Shown here: positions 17,313 to 24,426 of the stretch, one piece after another
Numbering within the stretch: position 1 is the first letter of the stretch
Layout: each line of letters opens with the position of its first letter
Assembly (NCBI GenBank): GCA_938022295.1
Contig: CALIDR010000093.1
Coordinates: 1 to 24,483 of the forward strand
DNA: 24,483 bases
Origin: an uncultured Burkholderiaceae bacterium
Lineage (GTDB): Bacteria; Pseudomonadota; Gammaproteobacteria; Burkholderiales; Burkholderiaceae_C
Direction: 5' to 3'
Notes under the pieces: generated by a model
What the model saw: the letters and a program-made list of their open reading frames with translations, nothing else
The model's database searches: none
What the model was told of the DNA's origin: nothing
Program-made: the position numbers and the translations under genes

Positions 17313-17737
17313 GCGACGCGCCCGCCACCACCACCGACGCCCCCGATCCGACCACCGCGCCGACGCCGTTCGACCGCCTCGGCGGCGAGGCCGGGGTGCG
17401 CGCGCTCGTCGACCGCTTCTACGACCTGATGGACCTCGAGCCGGCGTACGCCGGCATCCGCGCGCTGCACCCGACCACGCTCGAGGCCTCGCGCGACAAG
17501 CTGCACTGGTTCCTCTGCGGGTGGCTCGGCGGGCCGCCGTTGTACGTGCAGCGCTTCGGCCACCCGCGGCTGCGGGCGCGCCACCTGCCGTACCCGATCG
17601 GCACCGCCGAGCGCGACCAGTGGCTCGCCTGCATGCGGCAGGCGATGCACGAGCAGGGCGTCGACCCGGCGCTCGCGCAGCGCCTGGCGGCGGCATTCGC
17701 CGACACCGCCGACTGGATGCGCAACCGCGCCGGCTGA
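17309..17737 (+). CDS. Group II truncated haemoglobin
   Basis: Small haem protein of 142 residues binding O2 or other diatomic gases. The globin core begins FDRLGGEAGVRALVDRFYDLM after a Thr/Pro/Asp-rich N-terminal tail of about 20 residues. Key residues by family alignment: Tyr38 (B10, in RFY), proximal His92 (F8, in RARHLPYPIG) and Trp105 (G8, in DQWLACM), the Trp being characteristic of group II. WFLCGWLGGPPLYVQRFGHP is also typical. The ATG overlaps the stop of the MinD-like gene. It is the last gene of the three-gene cassette, upstream of a sensor diguanylate cyclase that has its own promoter-like sequence. Confidence 0.94.
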   Translation: MSDAPATTTDAPDPTTAPTPFDRLGGEAGVRALVDRFYDLMDLEPAYAGIRALHPTTLEASRDKLHWFLCGWLGGPPLYVQRFGHPRLRARHLPYPIGTAERDQWLACMRQAMHEQGVDPALAQRLAAAFADTADWMRNRAG

Positions 17738-17780
17738 ACCAGCCGCGAGGCCGCGGCGCCCGGCGGCCCGCGGGCCGAGG

Positions 17781-17786
17781 TATAAC
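17781..17786 (+). promoter_or_regulatory. -10-like box TATAAC for the propeller sensor gene
   Basis: TATAAC differs from TATAAT only at the last position. It lies 59 nt before the TTG start at 17846, predicting a leader of roughly 53 nt that contains GGGAG (17832-17836). No clear -35 hexamer is visible. Confidence 0.5.
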
Positions 17787-17845
17787 GCGCCGCACACGGC
17801 CGCGTCTGCCGACGGCCGGGCGAGGGTGATCAGGGAGACGATCGA

Positions 17846-20800
17846 TTGCAGGCAGTGGGCCAGGCGCTGCGGCGGGCGCTCGTGCCGGGACTGGTGGCCG
17901 CCATCGGGGCCGCGGTCGTCGCCGCGGGCATCGGCCGCGCGGCGGCCGGCGAGCCGGCAGCGCCGTGCGCGGCGGCCGATCCAGGGGCACCGTTCGAGCC
18001 GACGTTCGAATCGGTCGGCGCGGGGGTGATCCCGCGCGACGTCGTCGCGACGATGGCGCAGGACGGCGCCGGGTTCCTGTGGATCGCCACCGGCGACGGC
18101 CTGGTGCGCTACGACGGCTACCGCTTCCGCCCGCAGGAACGCGACGACGCCGACCCCGGTGCGCGCAACCTCGGCTGGATCCGCGCCCTGCTCGCCACGC
18201 GCGACGGCCACCTGTGGATCGGCACCGAGACCGACGGTCTCGCGCGGTACGACGCCGCGAGCGGGCGCATCGCCGCCTGGCCGGCTGCGCGGCCGAGCGG
18301 GGCGCCGCCGCTGCCCACCGTGCGCGCGCTGGCCGAGGACGTCGACGGCACGATCTGGGTCGGCACCAGCGGCGGCGGGCTGCAGCACGCCGATCCGCGA
18401 TCGGCCGTGGTCCGCACTTTCCGCGCAGGAGCGGCCCCCGGCGATCTGCCCGATGACCGCGTGCAGGCGCTGCACGTCGACCGCGACGGGGTGCTGTGGG
18501 TCGGCACCTGGCGCGGCCTGGCCCGCCGGCTGCCCGGCGGCACGGCGTTCGACGCGGTGTGGCCCGCCGCCGGGGCGGCCGAGGGCACCGACGAACACAC
18601 CGTGCAGGCGATCTTCGAGACCGCCGACGGGCGGCTGTGGGTCGGCACGCGGCGCGGGGGGTTGCTGCGCGTCGACCGCGCGCGAGCGGTGTCCGAGCGG
18701 CTCGAGCCGGCCGGTGGGTCGGCGGCACCGGCGTCGGTGACGGCGTTCGCGCAGGCCACCGACGGCGGTGTCTGGGTCGGCACCGACGCCGGCCTGGAGT
18801 GCCGCGACCCGGCCGACGGCCGAGTGCTGCGCCACGTGCGGCACGACCCGCGCCGCCGCGGCGCTCTGGCCGGGCAGGAGGTCACGACGCTGCTGCGCGA
18901 CCGCGCCGGCTGGATCTGGGTCGGGGGACTGGGCATCGGCCTGCAGCGGCACAACCCGGTCAACCGCAGCATCTGGGTGCGCAGCGCCGATGCGCCCGGC
19001 GCAGGCCCGTTCGACGACGCCAACGTCCGCAGCCTGCTGGTGCGCGACGACGGCGAGATCTGGGCCGGCCTGCCGGGCGGGACGATCGCGGTGCTCGACC
19101 GCCGGCTGCGCGGCACGGCGTCGCTGCGCCTGCCGCCGGCGGTGGGTGCCGCCGCGCCGCAGGCGATGGCGCAGGGCGCCGACGGCACGGTGTGGGTCGC
19201 CGTCGATTCGGTGCTGCACCGCTTCGACCGCGAGCGTCGGCTCGTGCGCACACTGCGCCACGACGGCGGGCCGACGCACCGCCTGTTCGTCGGTCGCGAC
19301 GGGGCGCTGTGGATCGCCGCCGAGGACGGCCTGCGCCGCGTGCGCGCCGGCGGCGACGCGGTCGAGCGCGTCGCGCGCGGCGACGGCACCGTCGGCGCCG
19401 CCTTCGCCGTCGCCGAGGCGGCCGACGGTGCGCTGTGGGACGGCACCGCCACCGGCCTGTACCGGCTGCCCGCGGGCGCCGACGTGCTCGAGCCGGTGCC
19501 GTCGCCCGCGGGCGGCGGGCTCGGCAACCCGGTCGTGATCGGGCTGCTGTTCGACCGCCAGGGCACGCTGTGGGTGGACACCGCGGTGGCCGGACTGCAC
19601 CGGATGATGCAGTGGGACGGCGCCGCGGCGCGCTTCGACGGCGTCAGCCGGCGCCACGGCGTCGTCGGCCGCCCGTACGGCGCCAACCTGCTCGAGGACG
19701 AGCGCGGCCGCATCTGGACCCAGCAGTACGTCTACGACCCCGCCGCCGACCGTCTCGACGAACTCACCACCGCCGACGGCAAGGACTTCGGAATGGGCTG
19801 GTTCTTCTCGTTCGCCCGCACCGCCGACGGCCGCTTCCTGTTCGGCGGCACGCGCGGCGTGCTGGTCGTGCACCCGCAGGCCTACGAGCCGTCGAGCTAC
19901 GCACCGGCGCTCGTCGTCAGCGAACTGCGCATTGACGGCGTGCGCGAGAGCGTCGGCCCGGTGCCGGCCGAACTGCGCGTGCCGCCGGGGCGGCGCAGCC
20001 TGAGCGTCGAATTCGCCGCCCTCGACTACAGCGATCCGGCGCGCATCCGCTACGCGTGGCGGCTCGAAGGCCGCGACGCCGGCTGGCGCGAAAGCGGCGC
20101 CGACGACCGCATCGCCACCTACGGGCCGCTGGCGCCGGGCGCCTACGTGCTGCGCGTGCGCGCGACCAACCGCAGCGGCGTGTGGAGCGCGCAGGAACTG
20201 GCGCTGCCGGTGCGCGTCGAGCCGGCGTGGTGGCAGCGCACGCCGGTGCAGGCGGCCGCGGCTGGCGGCGGGGCGCTCCTCGTCTGGGGCCTCGTGCACT
20301 GGCGCACGCGCCAGCTGCGCGCGAGCCGGCAGCGGCTCGAAGGCGAGGTGCGCGCGCGCACCGCCGAGCTCGAGGCGCTCGCGCGCCGGCTGCGCGACGA
20401 GTCGGCGACGTTGCAGGAATCGAGCCTGACCGACCCGCTGACGGGGCTGCGCAATCGCCGCTTCCTGATGGAGCGCGTGGCCGCCGACGCCGCCCTGGCG
20501 CTTCGACACCACGCCCGGCCGGCGGGGGCGGGCGGCGACGCCGACCTCGTCTTCGTGCTGGTCGACATCGACCACTTCAAGCGCATCAACGACACCCACG
20601 GCCACGCCGCCGGCGACGCCGTGCTGCGCCAGATGCGCGAGCGCCTGCAGTGCGTGCTGCGCGCGAGCGACTACGCGGTGCGCTGGGGCGGCGAGGAGTT
20701 CCTGCTCGTCGTGCGCGAGACGTCGCGCACGGCGGCGCACGTGCTCGCCGAGCGGGTGCGCCAGTCGGTGGCGGCTGAACCGTTCGTGGTCGACGGCGGT

Positions 20801-21046
20801 CTGGCGCTGCACTGCACCTGCTCGATCGGCTTCGCGTGCTTCCCGCTCGCGCCCGCGCAGCCGCAGGTGTTCGACTGGAACGACGCGATCAACCTCGCCG
20901 ATGCCGCGCTCTACGCGAGCAAGCAGCGCGGCCGCAACGCGTGGTCGGGGGTGGTGGGGGTGAGCGGCGACGCGCAGGCGCTGCGCCGCCACGGCACTGC
21001 CGCCGACTGGCTGGCCAGCAGCAGGCTCGAGGTCGAGCATTCCTGA
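17846..21046 (+). CDS. Beta-propeller sensor diguanylate cyclase (Reg_prop, Y_Y_Y, GGDEF)
   Basis: Large membrane sensor of 1066 residues predicted to make c-di-GMP in response to a periplasmic signal. From the TTG start (SD GGGAG, 9 nt) the protein has a signal peptide or membrane anchor (about 1-35). About 14 two-component-regulator propeller repeats of the form G-x-[IL]-W-[IV]-G-T follow (about residues 60-690; for example GHLWIGTETDGL, GTIWVGTSGGGL, GRLWVGTRRGGL). Then come a Y_Y_Y immunoglobulin-like domain (about 715-790), one transmembrane helix (about 802-819), a coiled-coil linker and a GGDEF domain. The active site is GGEEF (948-952) with RASD (939-942) as the inhibitory site. No histidine kinase domain is present, unlike classic hybrid two-component systems. 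The ligand is unknown. Confidence 0.93.
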   Translation: MQAVGQALRRALVPGLVAAIGAAVVAAGIGRAAAGEPAAPCAAADPGAPFEPTFESVGAGVIPRDVVATMAQDGAGFLWIATGDGLVRYDGYRFRPQERDDADPGARNLGWIRALLATRDGHLWIGTETDGLARYDAASGRIAAWPAARPSGAPPLPTVRALAEDVDGTIWVGTSGGGLQHADPRSAVVRTFRAGAAPGDLPDDRVQALHVDRDGVLWVGTWRGLARRLPGGTAFDAVWPAAGAAEGTDEHTVQAIFETADGRLWVGTRRGGLLRVDRARAVSERLEPAGGSAAPASVTAFAQATDGGVWVGTDAGLECRDPADGRVLRHVRHDPRRRGALAGQEVTTLLRDRAGWIWVGGLGIGLQRHNPVNRSIWVRSADAPGAGPFDDANVRSLLVRDDGEIWAGLPGGTIAVLDRRLRGTASLRLPPAVGAAAPQAMAQGADGTVWVAVDSVLHRFDRERRLVRTLRHDGGPTHRLFVGRDGALWIAAEDGLRRVRAGGDAVERVARGDGTVGAAFAVAEAADGALWDGTATGLYRLPAGADVLEPVPSPAGGGLGNPVVIGLLFDRQGTLWVDTAVAGLHRMMQWDGAAARFDGVSRRHGVVGRPYGANLLEDERGRIWTQQYVYDPAADRLDELTTADGKDFGMGWFFSFARTADGRFLFGGTRGVLVVHPQAYEPSSYAPALVVSELRIDGVRESVGPVPAELRVPPGRRSLSVEFAALDYSDPARIRYAWRLEGRDAGWRESGADDRIATYGPLAPGAYVLRVRATNRSGVWSAQELALPVRVEPAWWQRTPVQAAAAGGGALLVWGLVHWRTRQLRASRQRLEGEVRARTAELEALARRLRDESATLQESSLTDPLTGLRNRRFLMERVAADAALALRHHARPAGAGGDADLVFVLVDIDHFKRINDTHGHAAGDAVLRQMRERLQCVLRASDYAVRWGGEEFLLVVRETSRTAAHVLAERVRQSVAAEPFVVDGGLALHCTCSIGFACFPLAPAQPQVFDWNDAINLADAALYASKQRGRNAWSGVVGVSGDAQALRRHGTAADWLASSRLEVEHS

Positions 21047-21063
21047 CCGGCGCCGCGCGCCGG
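21047..21063. terminator. Hairpin between convergent genes, possible bidirectional terminator
   Basis: CCGGCGC (21047-21053) pairs with GCGCCGG (21057-21063) around a 3-nt loop, directly after the stop of the sensor gene and 8 bp from the stop of the phasin gene. No T-tract follows in either direction. Confidence 0.5.
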
Positions 21064-21071
21064 CCCCGCGG

Positions 21072-21692
21072 TCAGGGCGCGGCGGGGGCCGTCTTGCGCG
21101 CCCGCGCGGCCCTCTTCGCGGGCGCCTTGGCCGGCGCGGCGGCAGCGGTCCCGGGCGCGGCCTGCTGCGCCGCGGTTTTCCTCGCCGCGGCCTTCTTCGC
21201 GGCCGCCTTCTTCGCCGCCACCTTGTGTGCCGGCGCGCGTGCGCCGTCGCCGGCGGGCGCCGCGCTCAGCCGCGCCACCTGGGCGCTGAGCGTGTCGATG
21301 CGCTGGATCAGCGCGTCGACGTCCTTGTTCGACGGCACGCCGAGCTTGTTCAGCGCCTTGGCCACGCGCTCCTCGAAGATCGACTCGAGCTTGTCCCACT
21401 TCTGCCCGGCCTTGGCGGTGACGTCGTCGGCCATCGCCGTCATCTTGCCGGTGACCTCGCTGATGCGTTCCTCGGCCACCGCCTGCGTCTTGCGCTGCAG
21501 GCTCAGGCCTTCCTTGACCAGCGTCTCGAACACCTTGCCGCCCTCGGCCTGCGCCTTCGCGAAGGCGCCCATGCCGGCCAGCCAGATCTGCTGCGCCGAA
21601 TCCTTGACCGCGCCGGCGAGCTGGCTGTCGAGCAGGCCCGACGCGGAGCCCGTCTTCTGCTTCTCGGCCAGTTTCTGCAGCTTCTTGACCAT
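21072..21692 (-). CDS. Phasin-type PHA granule-associated protein with histone-like tail
   Basis: Predicted polyhydroxyalkanoate granule surface protein. From ATG 21692 (SD AGAGGAAA just upstream) it is 206 residues. The N-terminal two thirds (about 1-140) is helical with the phasin features MVKKLQKLAEKQ, DSAQQIWLAGMGAFAKAQAE and GGKVFETLVKEG, followed by coiled-coil segments ending DALIQRIDTLSAQVARL. The last 60 residues are almost purely Ala, Lys, Pro and Arg (AAKKAAAKKAAARKTAA and similar), like histone H1 and the DNA-binding tail of Pseudomonas PhaF. This suggests it may tether granules to the nucleoid. The gene is divergent from a fatty acyl-CoA reductase. An upstream in-frame ATG at 21776 exists but lacks family similarity and a ribosome site. 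Confidence 0.9.
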   Translation of the reverse strand: MVKKLQKLAEKQKTGSASGLLDSQLAGAVKDSAQQIWLAGMGAFAKAQAEGGKVFETLVKEGLSLQRKTQAVAEERISEVTGKMTAMADDVTAKAGQKWDKLESIFEERVAKALNKLGVPSNKDVDALIQRIDTLSAQVARLSAAPAGDGARAPAHKVAAKKAAAKKAAARKTAAQQAAPGTAAAAPAKAPAKRAARARKTAPAAP

Positions 21693-21762
21693 CTCGGTTT
21701 CCTCTCGGGTATCTCGCGGATCCTGCGGCGGCGTGCCGGCGGCCCCCCGCCGACGGGCATCG

Positions 21763-21768
21763 AGTGTA
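21763..21768 (-). promoter_or_regulatory. -10-like box TACACT for the phasin
   Basis: On the minus strand TACACT sits in CCCTACACTCG (21771-21761), an 11-mer identical to that before the GGDEF cassette. It predicts a leader of about 64 nt carrying the phasin ribosome site. The -35 side has no clear consensus. Confidence 0.45.
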
Positions 21769-21910
21769 GGGGGCACGCGCGGCGGTGCGGCGGCTTCGTC
21801 TAGGGCGCGGCCTCTACCGCACGCCGCCCGGGCAAACGCGGGGGAGACGGCGGCGGCCTTTGCAGAAGAATGTCCGCCTTCGCACCCGACCCGACCCGAG
21901 GAGAGCCTCC

Positions 21911-23917
21911 ATGCACTACTTCGTCACCGGCGCCACCGGCTTCATCGGCAAGCGTCTCGTCAAGACGCTGCTCGCGCGCCGCGGCGCCGTCGTCCACTTC
22001 CTGCTGCGCCGCGAGTCGGAGGGCAAGGTGCCCGACCTGCTGGCGTACTGGGGCGTGGGCCGCAGCCGCGCGGTGCCGGTGTACGGCGACCTCACCGCCA
22101 AGCGGCTCGGGGTCTCCGCCGACGACGCGAAGGCGCTCAAGGGCCAGGTCGACCACTTCTACCACCTCGCCGCCGTCTACGACCTCGAGGCGGACGCCGA
22201 CAGCCAGATCGCCGTCAACGTCGACGGCACGCGCGCCGCGGTGGAGTTCGCGAAGTCGATCGAGGCCGGGCACTTCCACCACGTGTCGTCGATCGCCGCC
22301 GCGGGCCTGTACGAAGGCGTGTTCCGCGAGGACATGTTCGACGAGGCCGAGAACCTCGAGCACCCTTACTTCATGACCAAGCACGAGAGCGAGAAGATCG
22401 TGCGCCGCGAGTGCAAGGTGCCGTGGACGGTGTACCGCCCGGCGGCGGTGGTCGGCGACTCGAAGACGGGCGAGATGGACAAGATCGACGGCCCGTACTA
22501 CTTCTTCAAGCTGATCCAGCGCATGCGCCAGATCCTGCCGCCGTGGTTCCCGTCGGTGGGGCTCGAGGGCGGGCGCATCAACCTCGTGCCGGTGGACTTC
22601 GTCGTCGCCGCGCTCGACCACATCAGCCACCAGAAGCGCGACAGCGGCAAGTGCTTCCACCTCGTCGACCCGCAGGGCTACCGCGTCGGCGACATCCTCG
22701 ACGTGTTCAGCAAGGCCGCGCACGCGCCGAAGATGAACGTGTTCGTCAACGCGGCGCTGTTCGGCTTCGTCCCGAAGAGCGTCAAGAAGGGGCTGATGGC
22801 GCTGGCGCCGGTGCGCCGCATCCGCAACGCGGTGATGAAGGACCTCGGCCTGCCCGAGGACGTGCTGATGCTCGTCAACTACCCGACGCGCTTCGACCGC
22901 CGCGAGACCGACGCCGCGCTCAAGGGCAGCGGCATCGAGTGCCCGCGGCTGCACGACTATGCGTGGCGGCTGTGGGACTACTGGGAGCGCCACCTCGACC
23001 CGGACCTGTTCATCGACCGTTCGCTGAAGGGGGCGGTGGGCGGCAAGGTCGTGCTCGTGACCGGCGGCAGCTCGGGCATCGGGCTGGCGGCGGCCAAGAA
23101 GTTCGCCGAGGCTGGCGCGGTGACGATCATCGCCGCGCGCGGCGAGGACAAGCTCGCCGAGGCCGTCAAGGAGATCGTCGCCTATGCGAAGGAGAAGGGC
23201 ACCGCGGACCCGAAGGTCTTCAGCTACAGCGTCGACATCGCCGCCGAGGCGGACTGCGCCGCGTTCGTCAAGACGCTCGAGGAGGTGCACGGCGGCGTCG
23301 ACTTCCTGATCAACAACGCCGGGCGCAGCATCCGCCGTGCGATCGAGAGCAGCTACGACCGCTTCCACGACTTCCAGCGCACGATGGACCTGAACTACTT
23401 CGGCTGCCTGCGCGTGACGATGGGGCTGCTGCCGGGGATGGTGAAGAAGCGCAGGGGCCACGTCGTGAACATCAGCTCGATCGGCGTGCTGACCAACGCG
23501 CCGCGCTTCTCGGCCTACGTCGCGAGCAAGGCGGCGCTCGACGCCTGGACGCGCTGCGCGGCGAGCGAGTTCGCCGACGTCGGCGTGACGTTCACGACGA
23601 TCAACATGCCGCTGGTGCGCACGCCGATGATCGCGCCGACGAAGATCTACAACAACGTGCCGACGTTGTCGCCCGAGCAGGCGGCCGACATGATCGCCCG
23701 CGCTTGCATCGAGAAGCCGGTGCGCATCGCCACGCGGCTGGGCATCACCGGCGAGCTGCTGCACGCCGCGGCGCCGCGCGTGGCGCAGATCATCATGAAC
23801 ACGACGTTCCGCATGTTCCCCGACAGCGAGGCCGCCGCCGCCGGAAAGGGCGAGAAGCCGAAGCTGTCGCCCGAGGCGATCGCACTGCAGCAGATGATGC
23901 AGGGCATCCACTTCTGA
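21911..23917 (+). CDS. Two-domain alcohol-forming fatty acyl-CoA reductase (SDR-SDR fusion)
   Basis: Predicted NADPH-dependent enzyme reducing long-chain acyl-CoA to fatty alcohol. The 668-residue protein is a fusion of an extended SDR (about 1-365) and a classical SDR (about 377-620). The first has GATGFIG (7-13), HHVSSIAAAGLYEG and a YFMTK catalytic pair. The second has VTGGSSGIG, NNAG (about 467-470), NISSIG and YVASK (from about residue 536). Domain order, length and long stretches such as EMDKIDGPYYFFKLIQ and GHVVNISSIGVLTNAPRFSA closely resemble, from memory, the roughly 660-residue Marinobacter fatty acyl-CoA reductases used for wax ester synthesis. The start at MHYFVTGATG has GGAG 7 nt upstream. 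Other two-domain SDR proteins of unknown substrate cannot be fully excluded. Confidence 0.85.
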   Translation: MHYFVTGATGFIGKRLVKTLLARRGAVVHFLLRRESEGKVPDLLAYWGVGRSRAVPVYGDLTAKRLGVSADDAKALKGQVDHFYHLAAVYDLEADADSQIAVNVDGTRAAVEFAKSIEAGHFHHVSSIAAAGLYEGVFREDMFDEAENLEHPYFMTKHESEKIVRRECKVPWTVYRPAAVVGDSKTGEMDKIDGPYYFFKLIQRMRQILPPWFPSVGLEGGRINLVPVDFVVAALDHISHQKRDSGKCFHLVDPQGYRVGDILDVFSKAAHAPKMNVFVNAALFGFVPKSVKKGLMALAPVRRIRNAVMKDLGLPEDVLMLVNYPTRFDRRETDAALKGSGIECPRLHDYAWRLWDYWERHLDPDLFIDRSLKGAVGGKVVLVTGGSSGIGLAAAKKFAEAGAVTIIAARGEDKLAEAVKEIVAYAKEKGTADPKVFSYSVDIAAEADCAAFVKTLEEVHGGVDFLINNAGRSIRRAIESSYDRFHDFQRTMDLNYFGCLRVTMGLLPGMVKKRRGHVVNISSIGVLTNAPRFSAYVASKAALDAWTRCAASEFADVGVTFTTINMPLVRTPMIAPTKIYNNVPTLSPEQAADMIARACIEKPVRIATRLGITGELLHAAAPRVAQIIMNTTFRMFPDSEAAAAGKGEKPKLSPEAIALQQMMQGIHF

Positions 23918-24426
23918 ACGCCGGGGCGGCTCGCGCCGTCGCCACGAGGGCGCCCGTGCGTTCGACGAGGCGAGCGCGAACGAGTGGCTTCGGCCCTTCG
24001 TGAACATCGACGGTTCCGTTTGGGTGGCCTGCCGAGGTTGGCGCGGCAAAGCGCCGTGCGCGCGGGCGGCGGCGCTTCACCTCGGGGGCCAGCGCTGCGC
24101 GCTGGCTGCCCTGCGCGACTCGCGCCCGTGGCCCGGCGCGGCCTGCAAGGCCAGGGCCGGGGTCGGCGCGCGTGAGCGCGCTTCGTGATCGAACTCGCGG
24201 CGGTTGTCCGAGCGCAGCGAGTTCTGCCGCGCGACTCCGGCCCGAGCAGCGCAACGAAGTCGTCGCGCAGCGACGACCGCCACAGTGTGAGCCTGCAGCG
24301 GTTGCCGCCTGGCGCGATGCTGCGACCGCCGCACATCGCCCCACCTGATTAGCGAGCAACCTCAGCAGGCTCAGTCTTTGAGCCTGTGAGCCAGGAAGAT
24401 GGCCGCATCCCTACTGGAGGCGCGCC
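23918..24426. other. Non-coding stretch rich in inverted repeats
   Basis: No convincing gene is seen on either strand in these 509 bp; the short open frames lack ribosome sites and known motifs. It contains a series of perfect stems: CCGAGGT/ACCTCGG (24032-24038 with 24079-24085) enclosing AAGCGCCG/CGGCGCTT (24049-24056 with 24070-24077); GCCAGCGC/GCGCTGGC (24088-24106, 3-nt loop); GCGCGC/GCGCGC (24166-24181); GAACTCGC/GCGAGTTC (24191-24224); and GTCGTCGC/GCGACGAC (24259-24277, GCA loop). The right part from about 24335 probably belongs to the insertion sequence whose transposase starts at 24427. It could be a degenerate repeat, an IS-generated remnant or a structured RNA. Confidence 0.55.
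24366..24386. repeat. Hairpin in the transposase leader
   Basis: CAGGCTCA (24366-24373) pairs perfectly with TGAGCCTG (24379-24386) around the loop GTCTT, about 40 nt before the transposase ATG. Insertion sequences often carry such leader hairpins, which limit transposase expression from outside transcription; that role is inferred. Confidence 0.55.

Noticed and set aside
18960..19253. Small minus-strand frame inside the propeller gene
   Set aside because: Arg/Pro/Ala-rich low-complexity sequence opposite conserved propeller repeats.
17141..21040. 1299-codon open frame on the minus strand opposite the propeller sensor and haemoglobin
   Set aside because: It runs across several well-supported plus-strand genes and has compositionally biased sequence with no domain.
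21800..24049. 749-codon minus-strand frame opposite the acyl-CoA reductase
   Set aside because: Antisense to a two-domain SDR with all motifs intact; no ribosome site or family similarity.
24032..24277. CRISPR array
   Set aside because: Inverted repeats are present but there are no regularly spaced direct repeats with unique spacers.
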